64,000 bases of DNA from Vibrio sp. BS-M-Sm-2 (GTDB taxonomy: Bacteria > Pseudomonadota > Gammaproteobacteria > Enterobacterales > Vibrionaceae): contig NZ_CP167894.1 in NCBI RefSeq assembly GCF_041504345.1, positions 372,001 to 436,000 of the forward strand, read 5' to 3'. A program made the translations under genes and the position numbers. Positions 37,431 through 47,477 of this stretch are shown in pieces; within the stretch, counting starts at the first letter, position 1; each line of letters opens with the position of its first letter. The notes beneath the pieces were generated by a model, which saw only the letters and a list, made by a program, of their open reading frames with translations, was not told the origin of the DNA and searched no databases.

Positions 37431-37735
37431 TAAACGAGTGAGCAGAGAGAGTTACAACGCTCTCTAACGACTGCTTTTTGAGTCTCTCTGCCGAGTAATC
37501 TCAACATGAGCCATTTCATGCTGACAACCAATGGAGCAGATACTTTTTGCGTCAATGAGTTAGCTCCTGCTCTCACCGTTTTCCCCAAAATGAGTCACCT
37601 TTATATTTGCTCCCCAACACAAAAATGGGTTGGTACAGCAGAAATTCAGTCTATTACCTAATAATCTAGCTTTATTAGAGAACGTGACTGTTTACTGAAT
37701 TAATGTTGGACGGTTATAGCACTTAGCTATGTGTC

Positions 37736-37762
37736 ATGAGCTATGAGCTATGAGCTATGAGC
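37736..37762. repeat. Tandem heptamer repeat
   Basis: The unit atgagct is repeated nearly four times without interruption in non-coding sequence. Copy number may vary between strains. Confidence 0.8.
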
Positions 37763-37813
37763 AAGAATACAAAGTAAATACATGTTCTCTATTTGTCATA
37801 GTTCTAAAACTTT

Positions 37814-37837
37814 AAAGGAGCCACAATGAGCTCCTTT
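37814..37837 (-). terminator. Terminator after BOF gene
   Basis: aaaggagc / gctccttt stem followed on the minus strand by a T-rich run. Confidence 0.7.
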
Positions 37838-37880
37838 GAAGTTTAAGTTATCGCTTCAGTTACTACTGCATTTACTCGAT

Positions 37881-38243
37881 TTAGCTACCAATTGTAATTC
37901 TATCAACTTCAATTGTGGCCTCTTCCCAGTTATCTTTTTCAACGTTGCCAACAATCGTTATCTTGTCATTTGGAGCAATCGTCAAACCAGCCCAAGCTTC
38001 ATCCTCTACTTCGATCACAATTGTGTTTTTGCCATCAGTAAACTTGTACTCGTCATCTCCCAAAGAGTGCACAATGTTACCCGTCACCTGAACTTGGGTA
38101 TCATCTCTTGCTTCTAGGACTTGAGCAACCGTAACAGGAGCGCTAGCCGTCGGGCCATTAAATCCGCCCGTTGCTGGTAAAGTGTTTGCTGTTGCTAAGC
38201 CTGAAGCCAGAACCAGTGTAGTAGCAATAAGTACGTTTTTCAT
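37881..38243 (-). CDS. YgiW/YdeI-type BOF-domain periplasmic protein
   Basis: 120 aa: signal peptide ending LATA, then the bacterial OB-fold (BOF) domain with GGFNGPTA, VLEARDDTQVQVTGNIVHSLGDDEYKF-type strands and ending IEVDRITIGS. Members help resist peroxide, metals or cationic peptides in enterics. Monocistronic with its own terminator. Confidence 0.88.
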   Translation of the reverse strand: MKNVLIATTLVLASGLATANTLPATGGFNGPTASAPVTVAQVLEARDDTQVQVTGNIVHSLGDDEYKFTDGKNTIVIEVEDEAWAGLTIAPNDKITIVGNVEKDNWEEATIEVDRITIGS

Positions 38244-38705
38244 AAGAACCTCTAAAGAGTCATAGTTTGTTTTGATGGGTTTACTATGCAGGAGGTGGTA
38301 TTAATCGCGGATGAAAGTAGCGTTCATAATTCATTCATGTTGAAAATACGTAGAATGACAATACCCAAAAAAACCATAACCACATGATCTTAATGGTGAT
38401 ATTAAACGCTATCTTAATCGAATAATTTTACGTTTTACGAAAATCATTCCTTTTCTAGAGCTCTTGCTCTTTGTTATTCAGTATTAGCCCAGTAATAAGT
38501 CATCAACAGAGTCGCTTTCCAAGCACCAATTGAATAGCACTCGATGAAGCTACACAGTGAGAGCTTTCTAAAACTAAAGCCTCGCTCAAGCGCGGCCTTA
38601 GTTTTTCTATTTAGCGGTTATGACTGTCCTATAACGGTTACAGCTACCCGACTTCACTGACTTTTCTTGCTAACCCTTTATTGCAGCTTTCATTACTGAC
38701 CTAAG
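38244..38705. other. Interval between BOF and PLP-enzyme genes
   Basis: Contains the BOF promoter and the terminator of the PLP-enzyme gene at 38570-38607. Nothing else was seen. Confidence 0.4.
38570..38607. terminator. Terminator after PLP-enzyme gene
   Basis: An interrupted stem (aaactaa-gcc-cgc / gcg-ggc-ttagttt) around tcaa, followed by T on both strands. Confidence 0.7.
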
Positions 38706-40517
38706 TCACTGAGTGAGCTGACTGAACTTCGGCAAACTCTTCACAAACCTCTGGTGTACATCCATATAGGTTTGCATATAGATCTCGTCAATACGGTCGT
38801 TACTCGGGAAGCTCGATGAGAAGTCGGCGTGCTTACGGTCAATCGACAATTTGGCGGCCTCGATAATATGAGCAATGAACATGCGAGGATCTTCCAACCC
38901 AATCGAGATACGCATAGTCGTCGGCTTGATACCCGCTTCATTAAGCGCCTCGTCGCTCAGCTCTGAGTGCGTGGTCAGTGCCGGACACAGCGCCACCGTA
39001 TTGGTTTGCCCAAGGCTCACTTGCATGCCGATTGCTGGCTCAAGCATATCGAAGAACTGTTTGAACCCATCACGATTGATTGGTGCACGATCGCCGTTAC
39101 CTTCCATGTCGATAGTAAACAGCGCGGCTGGTAGCCCCAAGTACATGTTGTTCTGGCAATGTTCATAGTTATCGCTGTCTGGTAAAGCGGGACACGACAC
39201 ATTGATGTCTGGGTGAGCATCGAAGATCTTCGCCAGAGTCAGTGTATTAATGGTTTTTTGCACCACTCGCATCTCATACGTCTTCATGCCATTGAGCACT
39301 TCAAACGCTTTGTCTGCATCTAAGAATGCGCCTTTGATGTAATACACATTCCAAAACAACGTTTCGTTCCATGGAATAGTGACCTCATCACCGTTGGGTT
39401 TGGTACAGGCGACCTCTTCTCCTTTAGGAACAAACATGGTTTCGTTACGGCCAATCACGACTCCAGCGGTTGTGGTGCCTGAACCCGCCAGTTCTTTGGT
39501 GTAGGAATGAATCACATAATCAGGCCTTTCCATCACATCATCACGTTTGAGTACAGGGTGAAGCAATGGTGTACCCACTGTTGAGTCAACAATCACATCC
39601 CAACCACGAGAGTGACCAGCCTTACTGATGTTGGCTACATCTAACACGTACCCGTGTGGGTTACACGGTGACTCTAGGTAAACGTAGATTTTCTTACCTG
39701 CAGCCAGGCGGTCTGCGTACTTATCAGCAATCTCATCAAGGCGAGCCGCAAAATCATCACCAGAGTAACCATCCACCCACTCTACCGCGACATTCAGATT
39801 CGACGGCTTGCCAAACCAATCTTCCAACAGCTGATAAGAACCGCCGTAGATATTGCGCGAGGCCAAGACAATATCTTCATGTCCAAGTAAATGGCTCAGC
39901 AACCCATCAATGGCCGCCATCCCAGAGTTAAAGTTCCATGCTAGATATTCGTTAGCTCTAGAACCTGCCTCAAGGTCAACCATGTGATTCGCGAGTGAGA
40001 TTGATGTTGGGTTTAGCAGTCGAGAGTAAATATCGTGCAGCGGCTCTTTACCGTTGAATGCATCTTCAATCCACTCGGTACAGGCAAACAAATAAGTCGC
40101 AGTGCGCGTAATAACAGGACTTGCAGAGAAGATAGCAGCAACATTATCGAAGATAGGATACGCGCCTTTAGACGCAAAGTTACCATTGTTAGTCGCGATA
40201 GATTGGTAAGTGGCACGCATTGGGTTCTGCAGGTTATCGAGGATCTTAGCGATCTGGAATGACAAGAAACGTTTAGCGTTAAACCAAGCGATCCGGTCGC
40301 TCTTGTCGAGATCTGATAAGCCATCAACCGTCAATGCCCAAAGATCGTGTGTCTTGGTATTAGCTTTGTACAGGGTCGTCGCCAGTTCAATCAGCGTGAC
40401 GCCGTAATCACTATTTGGGTCGATACCAAAGTGTTTTGCTTGCTCAATGGCAAGAGCTTCTGCTTGTTCGTGTTTGGTGGTTTTACGCAGCGGGCTAAGT
40501 TGAGTTGAAGTATTCAT
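38706..40517 (-). CDS. Cys/Met-metabolism PLP-dependent enzyme (long ~600-aa form)
   Basis: 603 aa. The fold-type I core resembles trans-sulfuration enzymes: SGMAAIDGLLSHLL, RNIYGGSYQLL, D311 in VIVDSTVGTPLL and the probable PLP lysine K341 in HSYTKELAGSGTTTAG. It is about 200 residues longer than MetB/MetC, with N-terminal and internal additions. Likely activities are a C-S lyase or sulfhydrylase on cysteine, methionine or homocysteine-like substrates; the exact one is unknown. The gene is divergent from an Lrp-type regulator, which fits amino-acid-responsive control. Confidence 0.85.
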   Translation of the reverse strand: MNTSTQLSPLRKTTKHEQAEALAIEQAKHFGIDPNSDYGVTLIELATTLYKANTKTHDLWALTVDGLSDLDKSDRIAWFNAKRFLSFQIAKILDNLQNPMRATYQSIATNNGNFASKGAYPIFDNVAAIFSASPVITRTATYLFACTEWIEDAFNGKEPLHDIYSRLLNPTSISLANHMVDLEAGSRANEYLAWNFNSGMAAIDGLLSHLLGHEDIVLASRNIYGGSYQLLEDWFGKPSNLNVAVEWVDGYSGDDFAARLDEIADKYADRLAAGKKIYVYLESPCNPHGYVLDVANISKAGHSRGWDVIVDSTVGTPLLHPVLKRDDVMERPDYVIHSYTKELAGSGTTTAGVVIGRNETMFVPKGEEVACTKPNGDEVTIPWNETLFWNVYYIKGAFLDADKAFEVLNGMKTYEMRVVQKTINTLTLAKIFDAHPDINVSCPALPDSDNYEHCQNNMYLGLPAALFTIDMEGNGDRAPINRDGFKQFFDMLEPAIGMQVSLGQTNTVALCPALTTHSELSDEALNEAGIKPTTMRISIGLEDPRMFIAHIIEAAKLSIDRKHADFSSSFPSNDRIDEIYMQTYMDVHQRFVKSLPKFSQLTQ

Positions 40518-40653
40518 AATTCCTAAGTCATTCCATGCTTGTTGTTCCTCCTTTAATTTTAGTTTTGCGCAGATGTTAAAAATTGCTATTTGCGAAGTAA
40601 GACATACACTTTGAGCAATAATATTGCCAAATAAACTTCAATATTGATGGAAT

Positions 40654-41115
40654 ATGCCAATGGATGAGATCGATAAAAGAATACTGGCTGAACTGCAAAG
40701 CAACGCTCGGCTTACTAATCAAGAGTTGGCTGATCGCGTGGCACTATCGCCCTCTCCTTGTTTACGCCGAGTTCGAGCATTAGAGAAGCAAGGAATTATT
40801 CGTGGCTATCACGCCAGTGTTGACCAAGAAGCGTGTGGCTTGCCTGTGAATGTGTTTGTATTGGTAAAACTTGAAAAGCCAACTGAAGAGAACATGCGAG
40901 ACTTTGAGCAACACATTGAAGTGATTGATGAAGTGTTAGAGTGCTTTTTGATGACAGGTAATCACGACTACCTATTGCATGTAGTGAGCGAGTCACTCAA
41001 AAGCTACGAGCAGTTTATCCGCAAGCAATTAACTCGCCTACCCAATATTGCTTCTATCGAATCCAGCTTCGCCTTCGGTCAGGTAAAAACAAAGACCAAA
41101 TTGCCAGTGAGATAG
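40654..41115 (+). CDS. Lrp/AsnC-family regulator
   Basis: 153 aa. N-terminal winged helix (DEIDKRILAELQSNARLTNQ, then ELADRVALSPSPCLRRVRALEKQG) and C-terminal RAM ligand domain (DEVLECFLMTGNHDYLLHV). Divergent from the PLP enzyme gene, the classical layout in which the Lrp member activates its neighbour with a substrate amino acid. The start is ATG at 40654 or 40660. Confidence 0.92.
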   Translation: MPMDEIDKRILAELQSNARLTNQELADRVALSPSPCLRRVRALEKQGIIRGYHASVDQEACGLPVNVFVLVKLEKPTEENMRDFEQHIEVIDEVLECFLMTGNHDYLLHVVSESLKSYEQFIRKQLTRLPNIASIESSFAFGQVKTKTKLPVR

Positions 41116-41781
41116 ATGAAGTTCGCTTTTGTTCGGGGTTTATGGGGGTCTCTAGAGGCTGCTCTTCATCATCCCTGAACTGCACCAACAAATATTTCGC
41201 CCCAAAGTGAGCCAGAGAGGGATTGAACTCAGTTTCAAACCCTGCAACTTGCCTTACTTTTCCTCAGGCCTAGAGTTCCAACAATGTAGCTAAATGTTTT
41301 AATCCAAAACAAACCAACCTTTAATCACACTTACGCACAAACATATTGCCCCCTAAGCCATTGAACAATATCTAAATAAAAGGAAGTTCTTGATTAATAA
41401 CGAGCCTTGAGTCGGAAGCAATATGTGCTTGCACGATCTTAAACTAGAAATCAGAACCAAACTGAATTGTGCGCATAATTTTCAGTTGGTTAGGTAAGGG
41501 CTGGATCGAACTTTAGTAGAGGTTACATTTACTATAGGCAGGGCTTGCGGATAAGTGCTTATTTTGGGTTCATCGCAGCTTTCCCCTGAAAGCCAAGATG
41601 AACCTTTTTTCAATAATCTAGCGTGTGAAAGCATTAGACAGGTCGATATCACATTGCTTTACATCACATATATTAATAAAAGTAATGTTACTTACATTTA
41701 TAAATGTGATGTTTATCTCCATTCGCCTTTTTATTACTTTCTAAGCTTAGTTGATTTTTATCCAATTAAACAGAAGGTTAT
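41116..41781. other. Non-coding stretch before endonuclease gene
   Basis: 666 bp. No gene, repeat or terminator is clear. The AT-rich last 150 bp likely hold the endonuclease promoter; a 76-codon frame at 41555-41785 looks like chance. Confidence 0.4.
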
Positions 41782-43398
41782 ATGATAAATAGAATAATAA
41801 CGCTAAGTGGCGTTGCATTACTTTGTTCAGCGAATGCGCATGCACAAATCCAAAATGGAAGTTTCGAAAACTGGGAAGGAAACGTACCATCTGGATGGAG
41901 TGTAATTGATTCCGGCATTGCGGCATCACCCTCTACCGACCCTGTAAATAACGGCAGTTTCTCTGCGCAAGTAACCGTGAATACAGGCACTCAAAGTAAT
42001 ACTGATTTTCTGCAAACGATACGTGTTGAACAAGGGAAAACTTATGATTTCTCTGTCGATGTTTATCACACTGAAGGTAACGTGAAAGCTCGCCTTTTTG
42101 TTGATGGCTATTTAGGCTACTCGAATAATGGTTTAACGAATCAGTGGCAAGCATTGACTCACTCGTACAGCGCTACGAGCACTAAAGATATCGTTGTGGG
42201 CGTACGATTTTATGATGATGCAGGTTTTGATGGCTCGGAAGTGGTGTATTTAGATAACTTTCAGCCTACGGAGACTCCACCAACACAAAGCTGCAATGAC
42301 ACAAGTGCCGCACTCACGCTAGTGACGGATAACTATGGTTCTGAAACCAGTTGGTCTCTCAAAAACTCAGTTTCTCAAACTCTTTATTTTGGTTCAGACT
42401 ATCAAAGTAACACCATCAATGAAGTGGAAATGTGTTTAGCGGATGGTAGCTACACCCTAGAAGTCTCAGACTCTTATGGAGATGGAATGTGCTGCAGTGT
42501 GGGGAATGGTTCATACAGTTTGTCGGTAAACGGGACCGTTGTGGCATCTGGTGGTGATTTCCAAGCAAGTCAGAGTACAGAATTTACGATTGGTGGCTCA
42601 ACTACACCACCAACTGAACCACCAGTGTTAGGTGAGTATTACAAAGACGCTGAAGGCAAAGTGGGCTTTGCGTTAAAAACAGCCTTATATCAAATTATTG
42701 ATAATCATAGTAGTCAGGGTTACACCGCTATTTGGACGTTAGTGTCTGAGGCTGACCTAGACGCATACTATGACACTGATGGGTCGATTCTCGATATGTA
42801 TTCGGAGAAACCTTCAGGCTCAGATTCAATCCAATTTACTAAGGTGGCCGACCAATGTGGTCAATACAGCAAAGAAGGTGATTGCTACAACCGTGAGCAC
42901 TCATTCCCGAAAAGCTGGTTTGGTGGGAAAGTCGAGCCAATGAACTCTGACGGTCACCATTTATTTGCCACTGACGGCTACGTTAACTCGAAACGTAGTA
43001 ATTGGCCATTTGGTGAGGTGAGTAGCGCGACATACACATCAAGCAATGGTTCTAAGTTAGGCAGTGCAGCGAACTCTATTGGTTATGTAGGTACGGTGTT
43101 TGAGCCAATTGATGAGTTTAAAGGTGATTTCGCAAGAGCATATTTCTACATGGCAACACGCTATGAAAATGAAATCGCTAATTGGGAAGGGAACTCTACA
43201 AGCTCTGATGCCGTTCTGGATGGAACCAATACAACCGTTTTTGAACCTTGGCTACTTACCATGCTAAAGCGTTGGCATTCTGAAGATCCAGTAAGCCAAA
43301 AAGAAATCGACCGAAATAATGCGGTACATGATTTCCAAGGGAATCGTAATCCGTTTATTGACCATCCAGAGTTTGTAAGTCAAATCTGGGGAAATTAA
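41782..43398 (+). CDS. Secreted endonuclease I with N-terminal binding domains
   Basis: 538 aa. Signal peptide ending NAHA; a jelly-roll carbohydrate-binding-like domain (about 22-160, NGSFENWEGNVPSGWS); a second small beta domain (about 170-275, VSDSYGDGMCCSVGNGSYSL); then the endonuclease I domain (about 290-535) with the beta-beta-alpha-Me motif YNREHSFPKSWFGG and HHLFATDGYVNSKRSN. It is a non-specific secreted nuclease, useful for using extracellular DNA or escaping DNA traps. A proline/threonine linker separates the domains. Confidence 0.9.
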   Translation: MINRIITLSGVALLCSANAHAQIQNGSFENWEGNVPSGWSVIDSGIAASPSTDPVNNGSFSAQVTVNTGTQSNTDFLQTIRVEQGKTYDFSVDVYHTEGNVKARLFVDGYLGYSNNGLTNQWQALTHSYSATSTKDIVVGVRFYDDAGFDGSEVVYLDNFQPTETPPTQSCNDTSAALTLVTDNYGSETSWSLKNSVSQTLYFGSDYQSNTINEVEMCLADGSYTLEVSDSYGDGMCCSVGNGSYSLSVNGTVVASGGDFQASQSTEFTIGGSTTPPTEPPVLGEYYKDAEGKVGFALKTALYQIIDNHSSQGYTAIWTLVSEADLDAYYDTDGSILDMYSEKPSGSDSIQFTKVADQCGQYSKEGDCYNREHSFPKSWFGGKVEPMNSDGHHLFATDGYVNSKRSNWPFGEVSSATYTSSNGSKLGSAANSIGYVGTVFEPIDEFKGDFARAYFYMATRYENEIANWEGNSTSSDAVLDGTNTTVFEPWLLTMLKRWHSEDPVSQKEIDRNNAVHDFQGNRNPFIDHPEFVSQIWGN

Positions 43399-43717
43399 TC
43401 GGAATATAATCACCATGACAATGGTTTCATGATGATTGAATTGAGCCCAATCCTTTGTTTGGGCTTTTTCATTTACCTTTAGCTTTCTAGTAAATGCTAA
43501 TTTAGGGGGAAGCTGTAGTTCATTTATGCCCGGAACCTTCATAGGCCGAGCTTTGACTCGTGGCACTTTCTAGCTCACTGGTGCCCTTTTGTCGGGCTCA
43601 AAACGGGCAAAACTTGTAACAGAACCGTATTTTCTTTTGCCGTCCTGCCATTAAAAGGACGCATAGCTGATCTTCATAGCAAGTCGGACGTATAGTTCCT
43701 TAAAAGGAAGGAAAACT
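43399..43717. other. Interval between endonuclease and folK-like genes
   Basis: Contains the endonuclease terminator. The fol operon has a ggaagg ribosome-binding site at its start; no operator was seen. Confidence 0.4.
43444..43470 (+). terminator. Terminator after endonuclease gene
   Basis: agcccaa / ttgggct stem followed by T5. Confidence 0.85.
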
Positions 43718-44215
43718 ATGGCCACCGTCTATGTCAGCATCGGAAGCAACATTAACCGCGAACATCACGTCACAGAATCTCTCAAAGCATTGCATGACCG
43801 CTTTGCACCGCTGCACATTTCTAATTTCTACGATTGCGAGCCTGTCGGTTTTAAAGGGGATAACTTCTTAAACCTAGTCATTGGGTTCGAATGTGACCTC
43901 CCAGTCGCAGAGCTGGTTAAGGTTCTGCATCAAATCGAATCAGAGAACGATCGCAAGCGCCAAACCAAAGCCTATGCTTCACGGACGATGGACATCGACA
44001 TCCTCCTTTATGGTAATCAAGTGGGCGTTATCGATGGCGTAGAGCTGCCTAGAGGCGAAATCACCGAGTACGCTTTTGTGCTCAGGCCATTAGTCGATAT
44101 TGCCGCACAAGAACGTCACCCCACTCTAGACATCTCATATCAGCAGCTCTGGGAAAACTTCGATCAGTTAAGTCAGAAAACCGAAACCATCCCTTTCGAT
44201 ATCAGTTTCACCTAG
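43718..44215 (+). CDS. folK: HPPK-type pyrophosphokinase
   Basis: 165 aa, the usual HPPK length: VYVSIGSNINREHHV start, FLNLVIGFECDLP and the RTMDIDILLYG metal-binding motif, RPLVDIA. It transfers pyrophosphate from ATP to 6-hydroxymethyl-dihydropterin. It leads an operon with folX, folE and folM, so it is probably a second copy used in pterin rather than housekeeping folate synthesis. Confidence 0.88.
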   Translation: MATVYVSIGSNINREHHVTESLKALHDRFAPLHISNFYDCEPVGFKGDNFLNLVIGFECDLPVAELVKVLHQIESENDRKRQTKAYASRTMDIDILLYGNQVGVIDGVELPRGEITEYAFVLRPLVDIAAQERHPTLDISYQQLWENFDQLSQKTETIPFDISFT

Positions 44216-44339
44216 CCTCTACATGACTGAAAAAAGAACGGCTAAAGGAACGACTGAACTCTTAATCGCGTGAGCTTTACTGATCTTTTCTTAAAACAAG
44301 CACGTACCTGACTTCACTCTCTAAGGATTGGACACTGTT

Positions 44340-44711
44340 ATGAATCACAACGCCATTATCACCATTACAAATCTCAGACTAAGAACCTTCATCGGTTTCA
44401 ACGAAGAAGAAAAGTCTAAGCAGCAAGACATCGTTATCAATGCAGAGATCCACTACCCTGCTAACAACCTTTGTCTCTCTGATGACGTGGACAACGCACT
44501 CAACTACAAAAACATCTGCAAGAAGATCATTCAACATGTCGAATCCGGAAGATTTCTGCTTTTAGAAAAGTTAACCAGCGACGTACTCGGCATTTGTATC
44601 GATCATCCATGGGTTCGATACGCTCAAGTGAGAATTGACAAGCCTCATGCCCTACGTTTTGCCGACTCCGTTTCACTCACGCTTAGCTATGAAGCAGAGC
44701 TCGAAAATTAA
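44340..44711 (+). CDS. folX: Dihydroneopterin triphosphate 2'-epimerase
   Basis: 123 aa from the ATG at 44340, FolB/FolX fold with [23 protein letters not shown] and [13 protein letters not shown]. Being next to folM and folE favours FolX, which makes dihydromonapterin triphosphate, over FolB aldolase. The TTG at 44328 would place the ribosome site too close. Eighteen bp separate it from folE. Confidence 0.85.
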   Translation: MNHNAIITITNLRLRTFIGFNEEEKSKQQDIVINAEIHYPANNLCLSDDVDNALNYKNICKKIIQHVESGRFLLLEKLTSDVLGICIDHPWVRYAQVRIDKPHALRFADSVSLTLSYEAELEN

Positions 44712-44729
44712 CTCATAAGGAGCGAGTCA

Positions 44730-45368
44730 ATGCTAACCACAGAAGCTGAAAAAGTAAGAGAAGCTTTGCTCGAAAAGGGACTAGAAACCCCGATGACACC
44801 GAGCGAAATGAACCCAAGCCAGAAGTACAACCGCATCAAAGGTCTTTTAACGGAAGTGGTCAGTACGCTTGGACTGGATTTGACTGATGATAGCCTAGCT
44901 GAAACACCCCATCGCATTGCAAAGATGTACGTCCATGAGATATTTTCAGGGCTAGATTACAATAACTTTCCAAAAATCAGTGTGATAGACAACAAAATGT
45001 CGGTTGATGAAATGGTCAAGGTGTCGAACATAGATTTAACGTCGACGTGCGAACATCACTTCATTACCATCGATGGTTTAGCAGAAGTGGCCTATATCCC
45101 TGAAAACAAGATTCTTGGGCTGTCTAAAATCAACCGTATCGTTCGATTCTTTGCTCAGCGCCCTCAGGTACAAGAACGCCTTACTCAGCAAATCCTAGTC
45201 GCGATACAGACTCTAGTGGAAACAGAAAACGTAGCCGTGACAATTAAAGCCACTCACTATTGCGTTAAATCCAGAGGTGTCATGGATGCAAACTCTGAAA
45301 CCTCAACAACCGCGCTCGGTGGCATTTTCAAAACTAACCCTCAAACCAGAGCTGAGTTTTTACGATGA
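44730..45368 (+). CDS. folE: GTP cyclohydrolase I
   Basis: 212 aa with the type I motifs: [25 protein letters not shown] (zinc Cys and catalytic His), [25 protein letters not shown] and [11 protein letters not shown] (second zinc Cys). It converts GTP to dihydroneopterin triphosphate. Its stop overlaps folM by 4 nt. Confidence 0.95.
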   Translation: MLTTEAEKVREALLEKGLETPMTPSEMNPSQKYNRIKGLLTEVVSTLGLDLTDDSLAETPHRIAKMYVHEIFSGLDYNNFPKISVIDNKMSVDEMVKVSNIDLTSTCEHHFITIDGLAEVAYIPENKILGLSKINRIVRFFAQRPQVQERLTQQILVAIQTLVETENVAVTIKATHYCVKSRGVMDANSETSTTALGGIFKTNPQTRAEFLR

Positions 45369-46081
45369 GTGAAACGATACTAATAACCGGCGTGGGAAAG
45401 CGACTCGGCTTCGCACTGGCGCAGCAACTTTTAGCGGATGGATACAAAGTAGTTGGCACCTACCGCAGCGACTACCCTCAACTGCAACTGTTGCGCGATG
45501 GTGGAGCCGACTTGCAGCAAGTAGACTTTTATCAACAAAGTAGCCTAGAGGGCTTTCTTCATTACGTTGGTCAAGAATATAAGACACTTCGAGCCATCAT
45601 ACATAACGCTTCCGACTGGAAACCTGAGAACAAGAACAATCCCAGTGAAAATGCATCACAAATCATGCACCAGATGATGACGATTCACGCCACCGTGCCT
45701 TATCTGTTCAATTTAACGCTCAAAGACCAATTGATGTCTGGCGATAAAACCTCAGACATCATCCATATCAGTGATTACGTTGCGGAAAAAGGCAGTAAAA
45801 AACACATCGCTTACGCGGCCAGTAAAGCTGCACTCAACAACCTAACATTGTCTTTTTCAGCGATGCTGGCTCCCAAGGTGAAAGTAAATACCCTCTCTCC
45901 AGCCATGATTAAGTTTAATGAACATGACGATGAGGCATACAAAACCAAAGCGCTGCAGAAAGCTCTGATCCCCACAGAAGCGGGCTTTGAGGAAATAATA
46001 GATGGCATCAAGTATGTTTTGTCCAGTCATTACATGACAGGAAGAACTTTACACCTTGATGGCGGCAGACATTTGAAGTGA
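45365..46081 (+). CDS. folM: Dihydromonapterin reductase
   Basis: 238 aa SDR with the pteridine-reductase-like cofactor motif [17 protein letters not shown], and Tyr-x3-Lys in YAASKAAL. It reduces dihydromonapterin to tetrahydromonapterin. Overlap with folE and the folX neighbour indicate one H4-monapterin operon. The stop is near the convergent 46153 gene. Confidence 0.9.
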   Translation: MSETILITGVGKRLGFALAQQLLADGYKVVGTYRSDYPQLQLLRDGGADLQQVDFYQQSSLEGFLHYVGQEYKTLRAIIHNASDWKPENKNNPSENASQIMHQMMTIHATVPYLFNLTLKDQLMSGDKTSDIIHISDYVAEKGSKKHIAYAASKAALNNLTLSFSAMLAPKVKVNTLSPAMIKFNEHDDEAYKTKALQKALIPTEAGFEEIIDGIKYVLSSHYMTGRTLHLDGGRHLK

Positions 46082-46152
46082 TGGTCTTGCATTGTCTGCT
46101 ACCTAAAACGGCTGCTATATAGCGAATGCTGTTACTAATAAACCGCTAGAAG

Positions 46153-46506
46153 CTAGAAACTGCTATAAGAGTGAGGAAGGCGTTTTTCTTCGTCCCAGCC
46201 GGATAACTCAATATTGATCAACGATTTGCGCTTCTCATTACACAATGAAGCGATATTGATGATCGGCAGTTGGCTACGAAACTGCGCGGTAAGTATAACC
46301 TTTTTACTTTCACTAAGGCTGTTTCGACATTGCGCCAAAATCGCTTCAGTATCTAGTTGGTGTGCGTTCTCGATAATCTGGATATCAGTGTTCTCTTGAT
46401 AGCACTCTATCAGCCATGATACGGCGGACTCTTCTGAACTGGTGAGCACGATGACATCTTTTGTTGTGACCAGACCTTTAAGTTCAGTTTCCATAAATAC
46501 TCTCAT
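46153..46506 (-). CDS. Hypothetical 117-aa protein downstream of patatin gene
   Basis: No recognised domain. Alternating strand/helix pattern (KDVIVLTSSEESAVSWLIE, SKKVILTAQFRSQLP) suggests a small alpha/beta fold. It begins 15 bp after the patatin stop on the same strand, so it is probably co-transcribed. Confidence 0.6.
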   Translation of the reverse strand: MRVFMETELKGLVTTKDVIVLTSSEESAVSWLIECYQENTDIQIIENAHQLDTEAILAQCRNSLSESKKVILTAQFRSQLPIINIASLCNEKRKSLINIELSGWDEEKRLPHSYSSF

Positions 46507-46521
46507 TCAGCAGCAAATACA

Positions 46522-47397
46522 TTAAAGCCAGTTACCCAGTTTAGCCTGTGCCAAATGATAGCCTCTGTCTATCATCTCTTGTGAGCGATCAAACTCTAAA
46601 GTGCCACAGGCATTACGTGGGATCTCAAGCGTAATATCGGCGGGGTAAGCGGCCAGTTTTTGACGAGCAATGGTCGATTGCATCGCATCAAACGCTTGGT
46701 TGGCAATGTCGTAGGCAGCAAAATTGAAGCTCATTTTACTTTTTACACTGCTACCGAGATTATCGATAAAGTGAACAACCTTCTCATGCAAGTTACTCTC
46801 TTTTGTTGGTAGGGAAACAGGTATCACTTCCTGTTGAACCATTTCAGGTTCGCCGCCTAAATTCACGGCCAGAGTAACGTCTGTCTTATCACCAAAGGTA
46901 GGCGCAATCGGTACGGGATTGAGTACCCCGCCATCAATGAGCGCTTCGCCATTAATAACATGAGGTGTGAAGAACAATGGCAAAGAGATAGAAGCGCGAA
47001 TGGCATCAAACAGAGAACCTGATTGCAGCCAAACCTCTTTTTCATCGGCGACGTTGGCAGCGACTGCGGTATAAGGGATGGGCAGATCTTCAATTGAAAT
47101 CTCGCCGATCAATCCACGCAGTGTGTCGATGATCTTGTCCCCTTTGAAGATACCACTCGATTGCCATGAAAAGTCCAACATCATAGCCATATCCGATTGG
47201 TCGATACTGGTAACCCACTCTTCAAATTCATCCAACTTACCCGCAGCGTAGACACCACCGATAAGTGCACCAATTGAACAGCCAGAGATGGATTTTATCT
47301 GATAGCCATGCTCCATTAACCAACGGATGATTCCAACGTGCACCAAGCCTCTTGCGCCACCACTGCCAAGTACCAATGAGATCGTTTTTGCCATCAT
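46522..47397 (-). CDS. Patatin-like phospholipase (RssA-type)
   Basis: 291 aa. Oxyanion motif GSGGARGLVHVG, nucleophile elbow SGCSIGALIGG and catalytic Asp in LIDGGVLNP form the patatin Ser-Asp dyad. E. coli RssA is the nearest style. It hydrolyses acyl esters of lipids. Flanked in the same direction by two hypothetical genes; two ATGs at the start leave one codon uncertain. Confidence 0.92.
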   Translation of the reverse strand: MMAKTISLVLGSGGARGLVHVGIIRWLMEHGYQIKSISGCSIGALIGGVYAAGKLDEFEEWVTSIDQSDMAMMLDFSWQSSGIFKGDKIIDTLRGLIGEISIEDLPIPYTAVAANVADEKEVWLQSGSLFDAIRASISLPLFFTPHVINGEALIDGGVLNPVPIAPTFGDKTDVTLAVNLGGEPEMVQQEVIPVSLPTKESNLHEKVVHFIDNLGSSVKSKMSFNFAAYDIANQAFDAMQSTIARQKLAAYPADITLEIPRNACGTLEFDRSQEMIDRGYHLAQAKLGNWL

Positions 47398-47477
47398 ATT
47401 AATCCTTTAGTTTTAAATTCTAGGGGAGCTAACTCGCCGATTTACCAATTCGCCGATCTCAACTCACTGAATCACTC

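Larger units (their letters stand above)
37431..37880. other. Interval with heptamer repeat and terminator
   Basis: No gene is seen. It contains a short tandem repeat (37736-37762) and a terminator of the BOF gene (37814-37837). Confidence 0.45.

Noticed and set aside
37730..37770. CRISPR-like repeat
   Set aside because: The repeats are 7-bp units without spacers; a simple tandem repeat.
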